Origin: Polynucleobacter meluiroseus
Lineage (GTDB): Bacteria > Verrucomicrobiota > Verrucomicrobiia > Opitutales > UBA953
Direction of reading: 5' to 3'
DNA length: 11,686 nucleotides
NCBI GenBank assembly: GCA_943323725.2
Contig: CALPIW020000027.1
Location: 1-11,686 of the forward strand
Positions 1 to 6,941 of this stretch are shown here, piece after piece. Every line of letters starts with the position of its first letter. Position 1 is the first letter of the stretch. The notes under the pieces are model-generated. The model worked only from the letters and a program-made list of their open reading frames with translations. It made no database searches and was not told the DNA's origin. The position numbers and the translations under genes were made by a program.

Positions 1-621
1 GGTGTCGATGGCGGCATCCTTGCCGGCGAGCACCGAAGCGAAGAAGGAAGAGACGAGATGGACGCGCTTGGTCTTGGTCCAAGCGGCGGGGTCGAGCTTG
101 GCGAAGCGGCGGATCTGCGGGCCCGTGAAACGCATCGTGGCGACGGAGCCGGTGAGGTCGCAGACGGCCTGATCACCACCGAGGGCGGCGGCGATCTCGG
201 CGCATTCGGCGCCGGTGGACGAGTCCATCCAGATCGGCGAAGAGCGGCGGGAGAGGACCGGGGCGATCTTCGCGGAGAGCGACGTGGCCCGATTGCCATC
301 GGCGAGCGCGGCCTCGTAGCCGGCGGCGAGATAGACGCTGCCGTGCTGCTGGCCGGATACGGAGACCGCATCGACCTTCGAAAGATCGGTCAGCTGGGCG
401 AGGCGGTCGAGCGCGAGCTCAAGGCCGTCGAGCCAGAGGAGCGGATCGGCGTGCACTTCTCCGCCCTGCCCTCCGCGGAGGAATCCTTCCGGATGTCCGC
501 GGTCGGGGAAGTCGGCGCCGAATGCCGCGCGGGCGCGGGCGACCGTCGTGCCTTTCGCCGTGTCCAGCACGAGCGCCGTCGCGCTCTGCGTGGACAGGTC
601 CAGACCCAGGACGATCGCCAT
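1..621 (-). CDS. xylB: Xylulokinase, FGGY family, N-terminal 207 residues (3' end beyond the left edge)
   Basis: Phosphorylates D-xylulose with ATP to D-xylulose 5-phosphate in the cytoplasm, feeding the pentose phosphate pathway. The frame is open from ATG 621-619 to base 1, giving 207 residues of a protein that is usually about 490-540 long. Visible marks are the N-terminal phosphate-binding strand GLDLSTQS (residues 6-13), the substrate-loop motif SGQQHGS (89-95), WMDSST (131-136) and LTGS...RFTGPQI (156-170). As I remember the human XYLB sequence, these motifs match it (SGAGQQHGS, WMDSST, LTGS, RFTGNQI) better than the E. coli type (GQMHG), so this looks like the eukaryote-like branch of the family. 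It starts only 4 nt after the xylA stop, so the two are surely co-transcribed. An AAGG just before the ATG is a poor, too-close ribosome site. The hinge and C-terminal ATP-binding domain are not visible. Confidence 0.93.
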   Translation of the reverse strand, partial: MAIVLGLDLSTQSATALVLDTAKGTTVARARAAFGADFPDRGHPEGFLRGGQGGEVHADPLLWLDGLELALDRLAQLTDLSKVDAVSVSGQQHGSVYLAAGYEAALADGNRATSLSAKIAPVLSRRSSPIWMDSSTGAECAEIAAALGGDQAVCDLTGSVATMRFTGPQIRRFAKLDPAAWTKTKRVHLVSSFFASVLAGKDAAIDT

Positions 622-625
622 GGCC

Positions 626-1936
626 TTAGCGGATGTACTCGTTGATCAGGTTCTCGAGCATCTCCTGGCGGCCGGACGCGAGCGTCGGCGCCTTGATGCC
701 CTGGGCGTAGGCGTCGAGCTGGGCGAGGGTGACCTTGCCGGACTCGACCTTCTTGCCGATGCCGCTGTCCCACGAGGCGTAGCGCTTGGCGACGAACTGA
801 TCCATCTTGCCGTCCTTGATGATGGCATGGGCGATCTTGAGGCCGCGGGCGAAGGCGTCCATGCCGCCGATATGGGCATGGAAGAGGTCGACCGGCTCGT
901 GCGATTCGCGACGACGCTTGGCGTCGAAGTTGAGGCCGCCCTTGGTGAAGCCGCCCATCTTGAGGATGCGCAGCATGATGTTCGTCGTGAGGTAGAGGTC
1001 GGTCGGGAACTGGTCGGTGTCCCAGCCGAGGAGCGTGTCGCCGCGGTTGGCGTCGACGGAACCGAGGGCGTCGGCGCCCATCGCGACTTCCATCTCGTGC
1101 TCCATCGTGTGACCGGCGAGCGTGGCGTGGTTGGTCTCGAGGTTGAGCTTGAAGTGCTTCAGCAGGCCGTATTCGCGGAGGAAGTTGAGGCAGGCGGCCG
1201 AGTCGGAATCGTACTGGTGGGTCGAGGGTTCGCGCGGCTTGGGCTCGATGAGGAACTGGCCCTTGAAGCCGATCTTCTTCGCGTGATCGACGGCGAGATG
1301 CAGGAGCGCGGCGAGGTGATCGAGCTCACGCTTCATGTCGGTGTTGACCAGCGTGGCGTAGCCTTCGCGGCCGCCCCAGAAGACGTAACCTTCGCCGCCG
1401 AGGGCCTTGGTGGCCTCGAGCGCGTGGCGGACCTGGCTGGCGCCGTAGGCGAACACGTCGGCGTTGGGCGAGGTGCCCGCGCCCTGCGCGTAGCGCGGGT
1501 GGGAGAAGAGACAGGCGGTGCCCCAGAGGAGCTTCTTACCGGTGCCCTTCTGGTAGGCCTTCAGCTCCTTCGTGACGCGGGCGAGGTTCGCATGCGTCTC
1601 GGCGAGGGTCTTGCCTTCGGGAGCGATGTCGCGGTCGTGGAAGCAGTAGAAGTCGATCTGGCACTTCTGGAGGAACTCGAAGAAGACCGGAACGCGACGG
1701 AGGGCGTTGTCGAGGGAGTCGGAGCCGTCATCCCAGGGCATGAGGGCGGTGCCCGCACCGAAGGGGTCGGAAAGGCTGTTGCGCATCACGTGCCAGTAGG
1801 CCGCGGCGAAGCGCATGTGGTCCTTCATCTTCTTCCCGCCGATCTTCTCGTCCGGGTTGTAGTGCTTGAAGGCGAACGGGTTCTTGGACTTCGATCCTTC
1901 GAACTCGATGACCGGGACATTAGGGAAGTGCGACAT
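626..1936 (-). CDS. xylA: Xylose isomerase
   Basis: Interconverts D-xylose and D-xylulose using two divalent metal ions; first step of the isomerase route of xylose use, cytoplasmic. The 436 residues are close in length to the E. coli enzyme (440) and collinear with it. The catalytic set is complete: H100 and D103 (CFHDRD), E231 and K233 (IEPKP), E267 and H270 (ETNHATLAGH), D295 (GSVDANRGD), D306 and D308 (GWDTDQFP), D338 (NFDAK). I chose ATG 1936-1934 because the product then begins at the family's usual N-terminus. The frame stays open upstream to a TTG at 1987 and an ATG at 1963, but neither adds conserved sequence or a ribosome site. No GGAGG precedes any of the three. xylB follows after 4 nt, and panC diverges upstream. 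No XylR gene is visible here. Confidence 0.97.
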   Translation of the reverse strand: MSHFPNVPVIEFEGSKSKNPFAFKHYNPDEKIGGKKMKDHMRFAAAYWHVMRNSLSDPFGAGTALMPWDDGSDSLDNALRRVPVFFEFLQKCQIDFYCFHDRDIAPEGKTLAETHANLARVTKELKAYQKGTGKKLLWGTACLFSHPRYAQGAGTSPNADVFAYGASQVRHALEATKALGGEGYVFWGGREGYATLVNTDMKRELDHLAALLHLAVDHAKKIGFKGQFLIEPKPREPSTHQYDSDSAACLNFLREYGLLKHFKLNLETNHATLAGHTMEHEMEVAMGADALGSVDANRGDTLLGWDTDQFPTDLYLTTNIMLRILKMGGFTKGGLNFDAKRRRESHEPVDLFHAHIGGMDAFARGLKIAHAIIKDGKMDQFVAKRYASWDSGIGKKVESGKVTLAQLDAYAQGIKAPTLASGRQEMLENLINEYIR

Positions 1937-2083
1937 GTCTGATAGGAGGGAGGGTTCTGACATTGGAGGCGACCCACCGACTGCCAAGAAAGGAATGACC
2001 CCGACCTATGAACAAAACGACAGGCAGGGAGTCCGCATACAACTGCGCCTTGCGCCCTCGGCGGGGGCGGCTAGGTTGGCGGC
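1937..2083. promoter_or_regulatory. Divergent intergenic region between xylA and panC
   Basis: These 147 nt separate two divergent genes, so promoters for both should lie here; that is an inference from layout. I see no convincing -35/-10 pair. The best plus-strand candidate is a TACAAC-like box near 2036-2041 with a poor -35 about 15 nt upstream. I see no clear XylR-type operator palindrome. A C/T-rich run on the xylA strand (complement of 1941-1955) takes the place of a ribosome binding site. Confidence 0.35.
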
Positions 2084-2926
2084 ATGGAGGTCGTCCACAC
2101 CATCCCTGAGCTGCGCGCCGCGGTCGCCCGGGCCCGTCAGGCCGGGAAGTCCGTCGGCTTCGTGCCGACCATGGGTTGCCTGCACGAAGGCCACCTCAGC
2201 CTCATCCGCCGGGCCAAGCAGGAGACCGGCTTCGTGGTGGTCTCGATCTTCGTCAACCCGACGCAGTTCGGGCCCAACGAGGATTTCGCGAAATACCCGC
2301 GGACCTTCGAAGCCGACCGCCGCGGCTGCGAAGCCGCCGGCGCCAGCCTGATCTTCGCGCCGTCAGCCGCTGACTTCTACCCCGCCGGAGCCTCGACCTG
2401 GGTGGAAGTCGAAGGCGTCTCCGCCGGGCTCTGCGGCGAGTTCCGCCCCGGACATTTCCGCGGCGTGGCCACGGTGGTCGCGATGCTCTTCAACGCCGCC
2501 CAAGCGGACGTCGCCGTCTTCGGCCGCAAGGACCTGCAGCAGCTGGCGGTGATCCGCCGCATGGTGCGCGATCTGCACTTTCCCGTCCGGATCATCGCCC
2601 ACGAGACGATCCGCGAACCCAACGGCGTCGCGATGAGCTCGCGCAACCGCTACCTTTCGGCGGAACAGCTGACGCAGGCGACCGCCATCCCGGCCGCCAT
2701 GGCAGCCGCGAAGGCGCTGGCCCGCACCGGCGTCACCGACGCCTCCCGGCTGCAAGCCGCCGCGCAAGCGATCTTGGCCGCGCAGCCCGCGCTGAAGCCC
2801 CAGTACTGCGAGATCGTCGACCTCGAGACGATGGCACCCGTGGCCTCGACCGCCGGAAAAAGCTGCGCGATCGCCATCGCCTGCCATCTGGGCGCGACGC
2901 GGCTGATCGACAACGCCGACCTCTGA
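2084..2926 (+). CDS. panC: Pantothenate synthetase (pantoate-beta-alanine ligase)
   Basis: Joins (R)-pantoate and beta-alanine with ATP, through a pantoyl-adenylate intermediate, to make pantothenate for coenzyme A; cytoplasmic. The 280 residues are the normal family length. Motifs in order: PTMGCLHEGHLSL (28-40), containing the HIGH-type ATP site with H34 and H37; FVNPTQFGPNED (56-67), which binds pantoate; GEFRPGHFRGVATVV (118-132); FGRKDLQQL (146-154), where the family usually has GEKD and here has GRKD; and the KMSKS-like loop GVAMSSRN (181-188). The C-terminal strand ends in ATRLIDN, as in E. coli. The start at ATG 2084 places the first helix at the usual position. No other pantothenate gene (panB, panD) adjoins it. 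Its TGA stop directly abuts the stop of the convergent transporter gene, so any terminator must overlap coding sequence. Confidence 0.97.
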   Translation: MEVVHTIPELRAAVARARQAGKSVGFVPTMGCLHEGHLSLIRRAKQETGFVVVSIFVNPTQFGPNEDFAKYPRTFEADRRGCEAAGASLIFAPSAADFYPAGASTWVEVEGVSAGLCGEFRPGHFRGVATVVAMLFNAAQADVAVFGRKDLQQLAVIRRMVRDLHFPVRIIAHETIREPNGVAMSSRNRYLSAEQLTQATAIPAAMAAAKALARTGVTDASRLQAAAQAILAAQPALKPQYCEIVDLETMAPVASTAGKSCAIAIACHLGATRLIDNADL

Positions 2927-3805
2927 TCAGGCCAGGCTGAGGTAGACCGCGGCCAGCAGGATCAACGCGCCGATGAGCCGGCGGCTCATGATGGCGCCGC
3001 CCACCTGCTTCTCGGAGTTGGCGAACCAATGGCCGACGACCCACACCAGCGCCACGCTCCACAGCCCGCGCGTGTTGTAGAGGACGTTGGTGACGGTGAC
3101 CTCGTGGTAGACCGCGATGCAATAGGCGATGCCCATCGCCTGCACGGTCAGCAGGGTGCCGCCTCCGAGCGCCCAGACGACCATCGGCCGGGGCATCTGG
3201 CGCAAAGGAGCGGAGAAGAACGGGATCAACGTGAAGGACAGCACGCCGACGGTGGCGAACATGACCGGACCGAAGTGGCCGAAGCCAAAGGAGCGCGCCC
3301 AGAGCTGCTGCATCACGTCGGTGGCCGCGAAGGCGATCGAGGCGAGGAAGGCGAAGCCGACGCTGACCAGCAGACGTTCACGGTTAGCCCGCCATTCGCC
3401 GCCCAGCAGGGCGAGGGCCAGCGTGGTCAGGAAGGTGGCCACCCAGAGCTTCCAGCCGAGCTCCTCGCCGCCGGTGACGAAGACCAGCAGGGCCACGAAG
3501 ATCACCTTGGTGCCGAGCACCGGCGTCGCGATGGAGATGTCGCCGCGGCTGATCGCGACGAAGGTGAAGACCTGGCCGATGAAGAAGGCCGTCCCGGCCA
3601 AGACCGCATGGGTGATGTTGGACGCCGTGAAGGGCTCGCCCCCATGCAGGAGCCAGGTCTGGAACAGGACCGCCCCGATGAGGTTCACGATGAACAGGAC
3701 CCTCCAGGGATGCCCCCCGTCCATGGCTCGCTTCAGGGCCATGGCGGCGAAGGTGTAGCCGACCGCCGAACAGAGGGGGATGACGATGGAGGCAGGCGAA
3801 CGCAT
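2927..3805 (-). CDS. EamA/DMT-superfamily membrane transporter, substrate unknown
   Basis: An inner-membrane protein of 292 residues with about ten hydrophobic segments, roughly at 5-25, 35-53, 65-85, 91-112, 120-135, 147-164, 177-197, 208-230, 238-258 and 273-292. This is the two-times-five-helix pattern of the drug/metabolite transporter superfamily. The stretch ISRGDISIATPVLGTKVIF (85-103) is typical of the fourth helix of an EamA half. The family exports or imports small metabolites, and the sequence does not show which. I chose ATG 3805-3803 because the first membrane helix follows at once. In-frame ATGs at 3868 and 3922 would add up to 39 polar residues, unusual before the first helix, and would collide with the divergent gene at 3921. 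No ribosome site is visible at any of them. It is convergent with panC and shares a TGATCA at the stops. Confidence 0.82.
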   Translation of the reverse strand: MRSPASIVIPLCSAVGYTFAAMALKRAMDGGHPWRVLFIVNLIGAVLFQTWLLHGGEPFTASNITHAVLAGTAFFIGQVFTFVAISRGDISIATPVLGTKVIFVALLVFVTGGEELGWKLWVATFLTTLALALLGGEWRANRERLLVSVGFAFLASIAFAATDVMQQLWARSFGFGHFGPVMFATVGVLSFTLIPFFSAPLRQMPRPMVVWALGGGTLLTVQAMGIAYCIAVYHEVTVTNVLYNTRGLWSVALVWVVGHWFANSEKQVGGAIMSRRLIGALILLAAVYLSLA

Positions 3806-3920
3806 CAGGCAGGCCCGAACGAACGCCCTTCCCTCCCCGCTGGCGAGTCCGAACCAAGAAAACGCCATGGCCGACCCGTCCCGACCTTGCCCCCGGCCAG
3901 ACGGCAGGCATGCTGGAGGC

Positions 3921-5747
3921 ATGGGTCACTTTTCTTACAAGAACGAGGCGGTCGACCCGCATCGGAAGCTCCTCTCCGAGCAGCTCGTCCTGGATCTGGA
4001 GCATGTCGCGGACGGCCCGCTCCTCGCCCTCGCGAAGCAGATCCCGGGCGGCTACATCCACCGCGGTCCTTTCCTCAAGGCTTCGAAGTGGCTGTTCAAG
4101 AAGCGGCTCGTGCATCTGGCGCAGGATGCTTCCGCCGTCGCGGAGCACCTGCCGTGGTTCGCGACCGCGTTGAAGTGGGAGAAAGCCAAGTTCATCGAGC
4201 ACCTCGATGAACTCGCCGCGACGATCGGCGGGGTCCGCGCCGCCCTGCTTTGCGTGGTCTGGAACAATCAGGCCGAACAGAAGGACGCCGCGCTCCCCGC
4301 CGACCTCCTCGGGCGTCTGCTGACGAACGCCAAACCCCAGGGAGCCAAGCCCGAGGCCAAGGCCTGGAAGGCGCTCGTCGCCAAGGTCGGCGGCGCGGTG
4401 GAAAAGGAACCCCTCGACTCCGTCGACGCGCTCGACTCGGCCGGCAAGACCGTCCGTCGCCTCCTGACCGAAATCTCCCAGGGTAAGGCCGCCCGCGAAA
4501 ACGAAGGACGCCAGATCCGTCGCCAGCATGCCAACGAGCTCGAGACGAAGGACGCCGAGATCCGGAAGGTCCGCGACGAAGCCGCCCGCCAGGCGCAGGA
4601 AGCGGCCAAGCAGGCCGCCGCCGTGGAGGCCGGCCTCCAGGCCCTGCAAGCCAAGCTGGCCAGCGAAGAAGCCGAAGTGACGCGGCTCCGCGGCGAACTC
4701 GACCGCGCCCGCGAACACGTGGCCAAGAAGGCCCGCGAGATCGCGGAGGAACTCCTCTCCGAAGAAGTGCGCCCTTGGCTCGCCGACGCCCGCACGCTGA
4801 AATCCGCTTCGGAGGAAGTCGCCAAGCTGCGGCAGCTGACCACCGAGACCGTCGAGAAGGTCCGCAAGGCCCAGCGCGACGCCGACCCCTTCCTGGCGAA
4901 GGAGCATGAGCTCCGTCAGGCCATCCCGCAGATGGAGGAGATGCTCAAGCTCCTGCGCCGCTACCTACGCACCGCCGGTCAGGCCCTGCCCGAAGTCGTG
5001 GCCTTGGAGAAACGTATCACCGAGCATATCGAGAAGGTCCGCTACGAACTCGAGAAACGCGACCAACCTTCCGATCCCTTCCTCGAACGCATCTCGGCCC
5101 GCATCAACGGCGCCGACGCCCGCGAACTGAAGTCGATCGAAGGCGCCCTGCTCCTCGCCGAACAGGCCGGGCTCGTCGACTCGCGCCACGCCGACCTTTA
5201 CCGCCGCGATCTCCACCGCCGCCGGTCCTACATGGCCGACGTCGCCTTCCATGTGCAGAAGCAGTCCGGCCCGCTCGCGATGCTCGAACGGGCGGTCGCC
5301 ACGGGCGAACCCGCCCGCCTCGCGCTCGACGCCAACAACTTCGCCTGCCTGCGCCAGGATTACCTCGGCCTGCGCCTGCCGACCAAGAAGAACGCACAGG
5401 GCGACAGCCGCTTCCTGCTCGATGCGGCCGCCCGCCAGAAGGTCGTCCAACTCATGGAGAAACTAGCCGACGATGCCCCGGGGCTGCACCTCTGGGTGAG
5501 TTTCGACGGCCAGCAGACCGCGCTCAAGACTTCGAACTCGCGGGTGCGCGTCACCTTCAGCCGCGCCGGCGCCAAGGCCGACCACGACATCATGGACCTG
5601 GTGGCCAAGGACAAGACCGTCGAAGCGCCGTGGTTCGTCGTCTCCGACGACATCGAGGTGCGCGATGCCACCTCCCGCGAAGGGGCTTACATCATCTACA
5701 ACGACGCGTTGATCCAGCTGCTGGTCAACCGCGGCATCCGGGCCTGA
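3921..5747 (+). CDS. Coiled-coil protein with a C-terminal NYN/YacP-like (PIN-fold) nuclease-type domain
   Basis: I know no name for this 608-residue protein. Residues 1-110 are a mixed globular region I do not recognise. Residues 111-175 look like a linker. Residues about 176-380 are rich in E, K, A, R and Q with heptad-like spacing, broken near 281-295: a long coiled coil. Residues 385-460 are helical and charged. Residues 465-608 resemble the YacP-type NYN domain, a PIN-like fold of metal-dependent ribonucleases: D470 and N473 in LALDANNF, D529 in VSFDG, D554 in AGAKADHDI and D576 in FVVSDD, followed by the EGAY turn. The four acidic positions expected for metal binding are all present. 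No signal peptide or membrane segment, so it is probably cytoplasmic. GGAGG ends one base before ATG 3921, too close to act normally; ATGs at 3867 and 3780 are alternatives that add only proline- and arginine-rich sequence. RNA cleavage is an inference from the fold. Confidence 0.75.
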   Translation: MGHFSYKNEAVDPHRKLLSEQLVLDLEHVADGPLLALAKQIPGGYIHRGPFLKASKWLFKKRLVHLAQDASAVAEHLPWFATALKWEKAKFIEHLDELAATIGGVRAALLCVVWNNQAEQKDAALPADLLGRLLTNAKPQGAKPEAKAWKALVAKVGGAVEKEPLDSVDALDSAGKTVRRLLTEISQGKAARENEGRQIRRQHANELETKDAEIRKVRDEAARQAQEAAKQAAAVEAGLQALQAKLASEEAEVTRLRGELDRAREHVAKKAREIAEELLSEEVRPWLADARTLKSASEEVAKLRQLTTETVEKVRKAQRDADPFLAKEHELRQAIPQMEEMLKLLRRYLRTAGQALPEVVALEKRITEHIEKVRYELEKRDQPSDPFLERISARINGADARELKSIEGALLLAEQAGLVDSRHADLYRRDLHRRRSYMADVAFHVQKQSGPLAMLERAVATGEPARLALDANNFACLRQDYLGLRLPTKKNAQGDSRFLLDAAARQKVVQLMEKLADDAPGLHLWVSFDGQQTALKTSNSRVRVTFSRAGAKADHDIMDLVAKDKTVEAPWFVVSDDIEVRDATSREGAYIIYNDALIQLLVNRGIRA

Positions 5748-5753
5748 AACAAG

Positions 5754-5779
5754 ACGGGCGCATCCTGCGATGCGCCCGT
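5754..5779. terminator. Perfect inverted repeat between two convergent genes, probable bidirectional terminator
   Basis: ACGGGCGCAT (5754-5763) pairs perfectly with ATGCGCCCGT (5770-5779) around CCTGCG, whose outer C and G can also pair. It begins 6 nt after the stop of the coiled-coil gene and lies 24 nt beyond the stop of the ThuA-like gene. On the minus strand it is followed by CTTGTTT, a weak T-run; on the plus strand there is no T-run directly after it. A second small hairpin, AAGCCGG-CGG-CCGGCTT (5788-5804), is followed on the plus strand by a CTT-rich stretch and may end plus-strand transcripts. Confidence 0.6.
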
Positions 5780-5802
5780 GCGGAAGGAAGCCGGCGGCCG
5801 GC

Positions 5803-6876
5803 TTACTTCTTCTTCTTGGCCGGAGCCGACGTCAGGGGCGGAGGCAGCACGCCCACGAAACCCTCCGCCTTGAGGCCAGGGTGGAACATGTTGTTAGAGT
5901 ACTTGCTAGGAATCCACTCGACGAGCGGCGTGACGTCGGCCTTCGCCGGCACGTCGAGCCCGAGGCCCCAGTAGACGCCATTCACGAGCAGGCGGCGAAG
6001 CGACTCGTCCTTGAGGTCGGTGGCAGCTCCCATCGTGGTGGTCAGCACGCGATTCTTGGTACCGGCGGCGTTGGCGACCTCGCGGGTCCAGGCCACGGGC
6101 ATCGCGGGAGAGTTCACGCCCTGCTCCTTCTTATCTTTGGTATTCTTGGAGCGCTCGCTGAGCGGGTCTTCGGGGTTCATGCCCTTGAGCACGAGGCCGC
6201 GGAGAAGGACCTGCACGTCGGCCGGAGGATTGGCTTCGTAGACGTCGGTGTCGCCGAAGATCTGGCCGACGCCGTTGAGGACGGCGAGCTTCTCGGCGCC
6301 GGGCTCGATGACCGTGCGGGTGGCCTCCGACTTATGGTTGCCCCAGTGGCTGACCCAGGTCTCACCGAGCACCTTGCGGCCGAATCCACCTTCGTTGTTC
6401 CAATTGTAAGCGATGAAGGCGCTGTCCTTCGGGATGCCGGCGAACGCATGCGTGCTGGTGCGGGTGGCGACGATCGGAATGCCACGCTTGAGGGCGGCGT
6501 CGAACTTCGCGAGCGCGGCTTCGTTCCACTTACGGAAGCGTAGGCCGAGCACGAGGGCGTCGGCGGTGTCGAGGGCTTCGGGCTTTCCAAGCGAGGCCGT
6601 ATTGTTCGGATTGATCACGCCTTCGTCGTGCGAGAAGAGCACGGTGCACTTGAAGCCGTGGCGCTCGGACAGGATGCGGGCGAGCATCGGCATCGACTCT
6701 TCGGAGCGATACTCTTCATCGCCCGAGAGCAGCACGACGTGCTTGCCGGCGCCCGGACCCTTGCCGGCGGGGAATTCCAGCCAGCCAGGACCGGCGGTGA
6801 AGGCCTCCGCGGCGACGGCCGGGAGCGCGAGGACGAGGGCGGCCAAGGCGGCCCACAGGTGGAGATGACGCTTCAT
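5803..6876 (-). CDS. Secreted ThuA-like domain protein
   Basis: A 357-residue exported protein. Residues 1-24 form a signal peptide: a KRH start, a hydrophobic core about 8-19, and probable cleavage after AVA or VAA near 23-24. The mature part carries a ThuA-like domain, which has the class I glutamine amidotransferase-like fold: HVVLLSGDEEYRSEESMPML (46-65), the strand ALVLGLRF (107-114), GIPIVATRTSTHAF (132-145) and HWGNH (177-181). Further on come PVAWTRE (260-266), TTTMGA (279-284) and LRRLLVNGVYWGLGL (293-307), a C-terminal pattern I associate with Planctomycetes and Verrucomicrobia members. ThuA is linked to trehalose use in rhizobia, but the reaction of these secreted forms is not established, so I assign none. 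The protein ends in a four-lysine tail. No ribosome site precedes ATG 6876. It lies 65 nt downstream of the repeat protein gene on the same strand. Confidence 0.87.
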   Translation of the reverse strand: MKRHLHLWAALAALVLALPAVAAEAFTAGPGWLEFPAGKGPGAGKHVVLLSGDEEYRSEESMPMLARILSERHGFKCTVLFSHDEGVINPNNTASLGKPEALDTADALVLGLRFRKWNEAALAKFDAALKRGIPIVATRTSTHAFAGIPKDSAFIAYNWNNEGGFGRKVLGETWVSHWGNHKSEATRTVIEPGAEKLAVLNGVGQIFGDTDVYEANPPADVQVLLRGLVLKGMNPEDPLSERSKNTKDKKEQGVNSPAMPVAWTREVANAAGTKNRVLTTTMGAATDLKDESLRRLLVNGVYWGLGLDVPAKADVTPLVEWIPSKYSNNMFHPGLKAEGFVGVLPPPLTSAPAKKKK

Positions 6877-6905
6877 GGGGTGGAAGCTTCAGATTGACCG
6901 AGCGA

Positions 6906-6925
6906 AGGGCGGTTTCAAGCGCCCT
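6906..6925 (-). terminator. Small hairpin between the repeat protein gene and the ThuA-like gene
   Basis: AGGGCG (6906-6911) and CGCCCT (6920-6925) form a 6-bp stem with an 8-nt loop, 16 nt after the stop of the repeat protein gene as read on the minus strand. There is no T-run after it, so it may be a weak terminator, a processing site, or chance in GC-rich DNA. Confidence 0.3.
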
Positions 6926-6941
6926 GTGCCGAGGCCGGGTT

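Noticed and set aside
548..1942. Long plus-strand open frame of 464 codons
   Set aside because: It lies opposite xylA, whose catalytic residues are all present. The translation is a low-information V/E/L/G-rich string, as expected from the complement of GC-biased codons.
2046..2080. TTGCGC...TAGGTT as a panC promoter
   Set aside because: Both boxes match poorly, and the -10 would lie almost on the start codon.
3915..3919. GGAGG as the ribosome binding site for the coiled-coil gene
   Set aside because: Only one base separates it from the ATG, too short for normal pairing; I kept the start on protein grounds and did not list the site.
3029..4210. Plus-strand open frame of 393 codons
   Set aside because: It is antisense to the ten-helix transporter; its charged, H/D/E/R/Q-rich translation is the usual mirror of a hydrophobic protein.
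3384..4907. Minus-strand open frame of 507 codons
   Set aside because: It spans the transporter and the coiled-coil gene antisense and has no family motif. The open length comes from third-position GC bias.
5770..6543. Plus-strand open frame of 257 codons opposite the ThuA-like gene
   Set aside because: The opposite strand encodes a signal peptide and ThuA motifs; this frame has none and no promoter.
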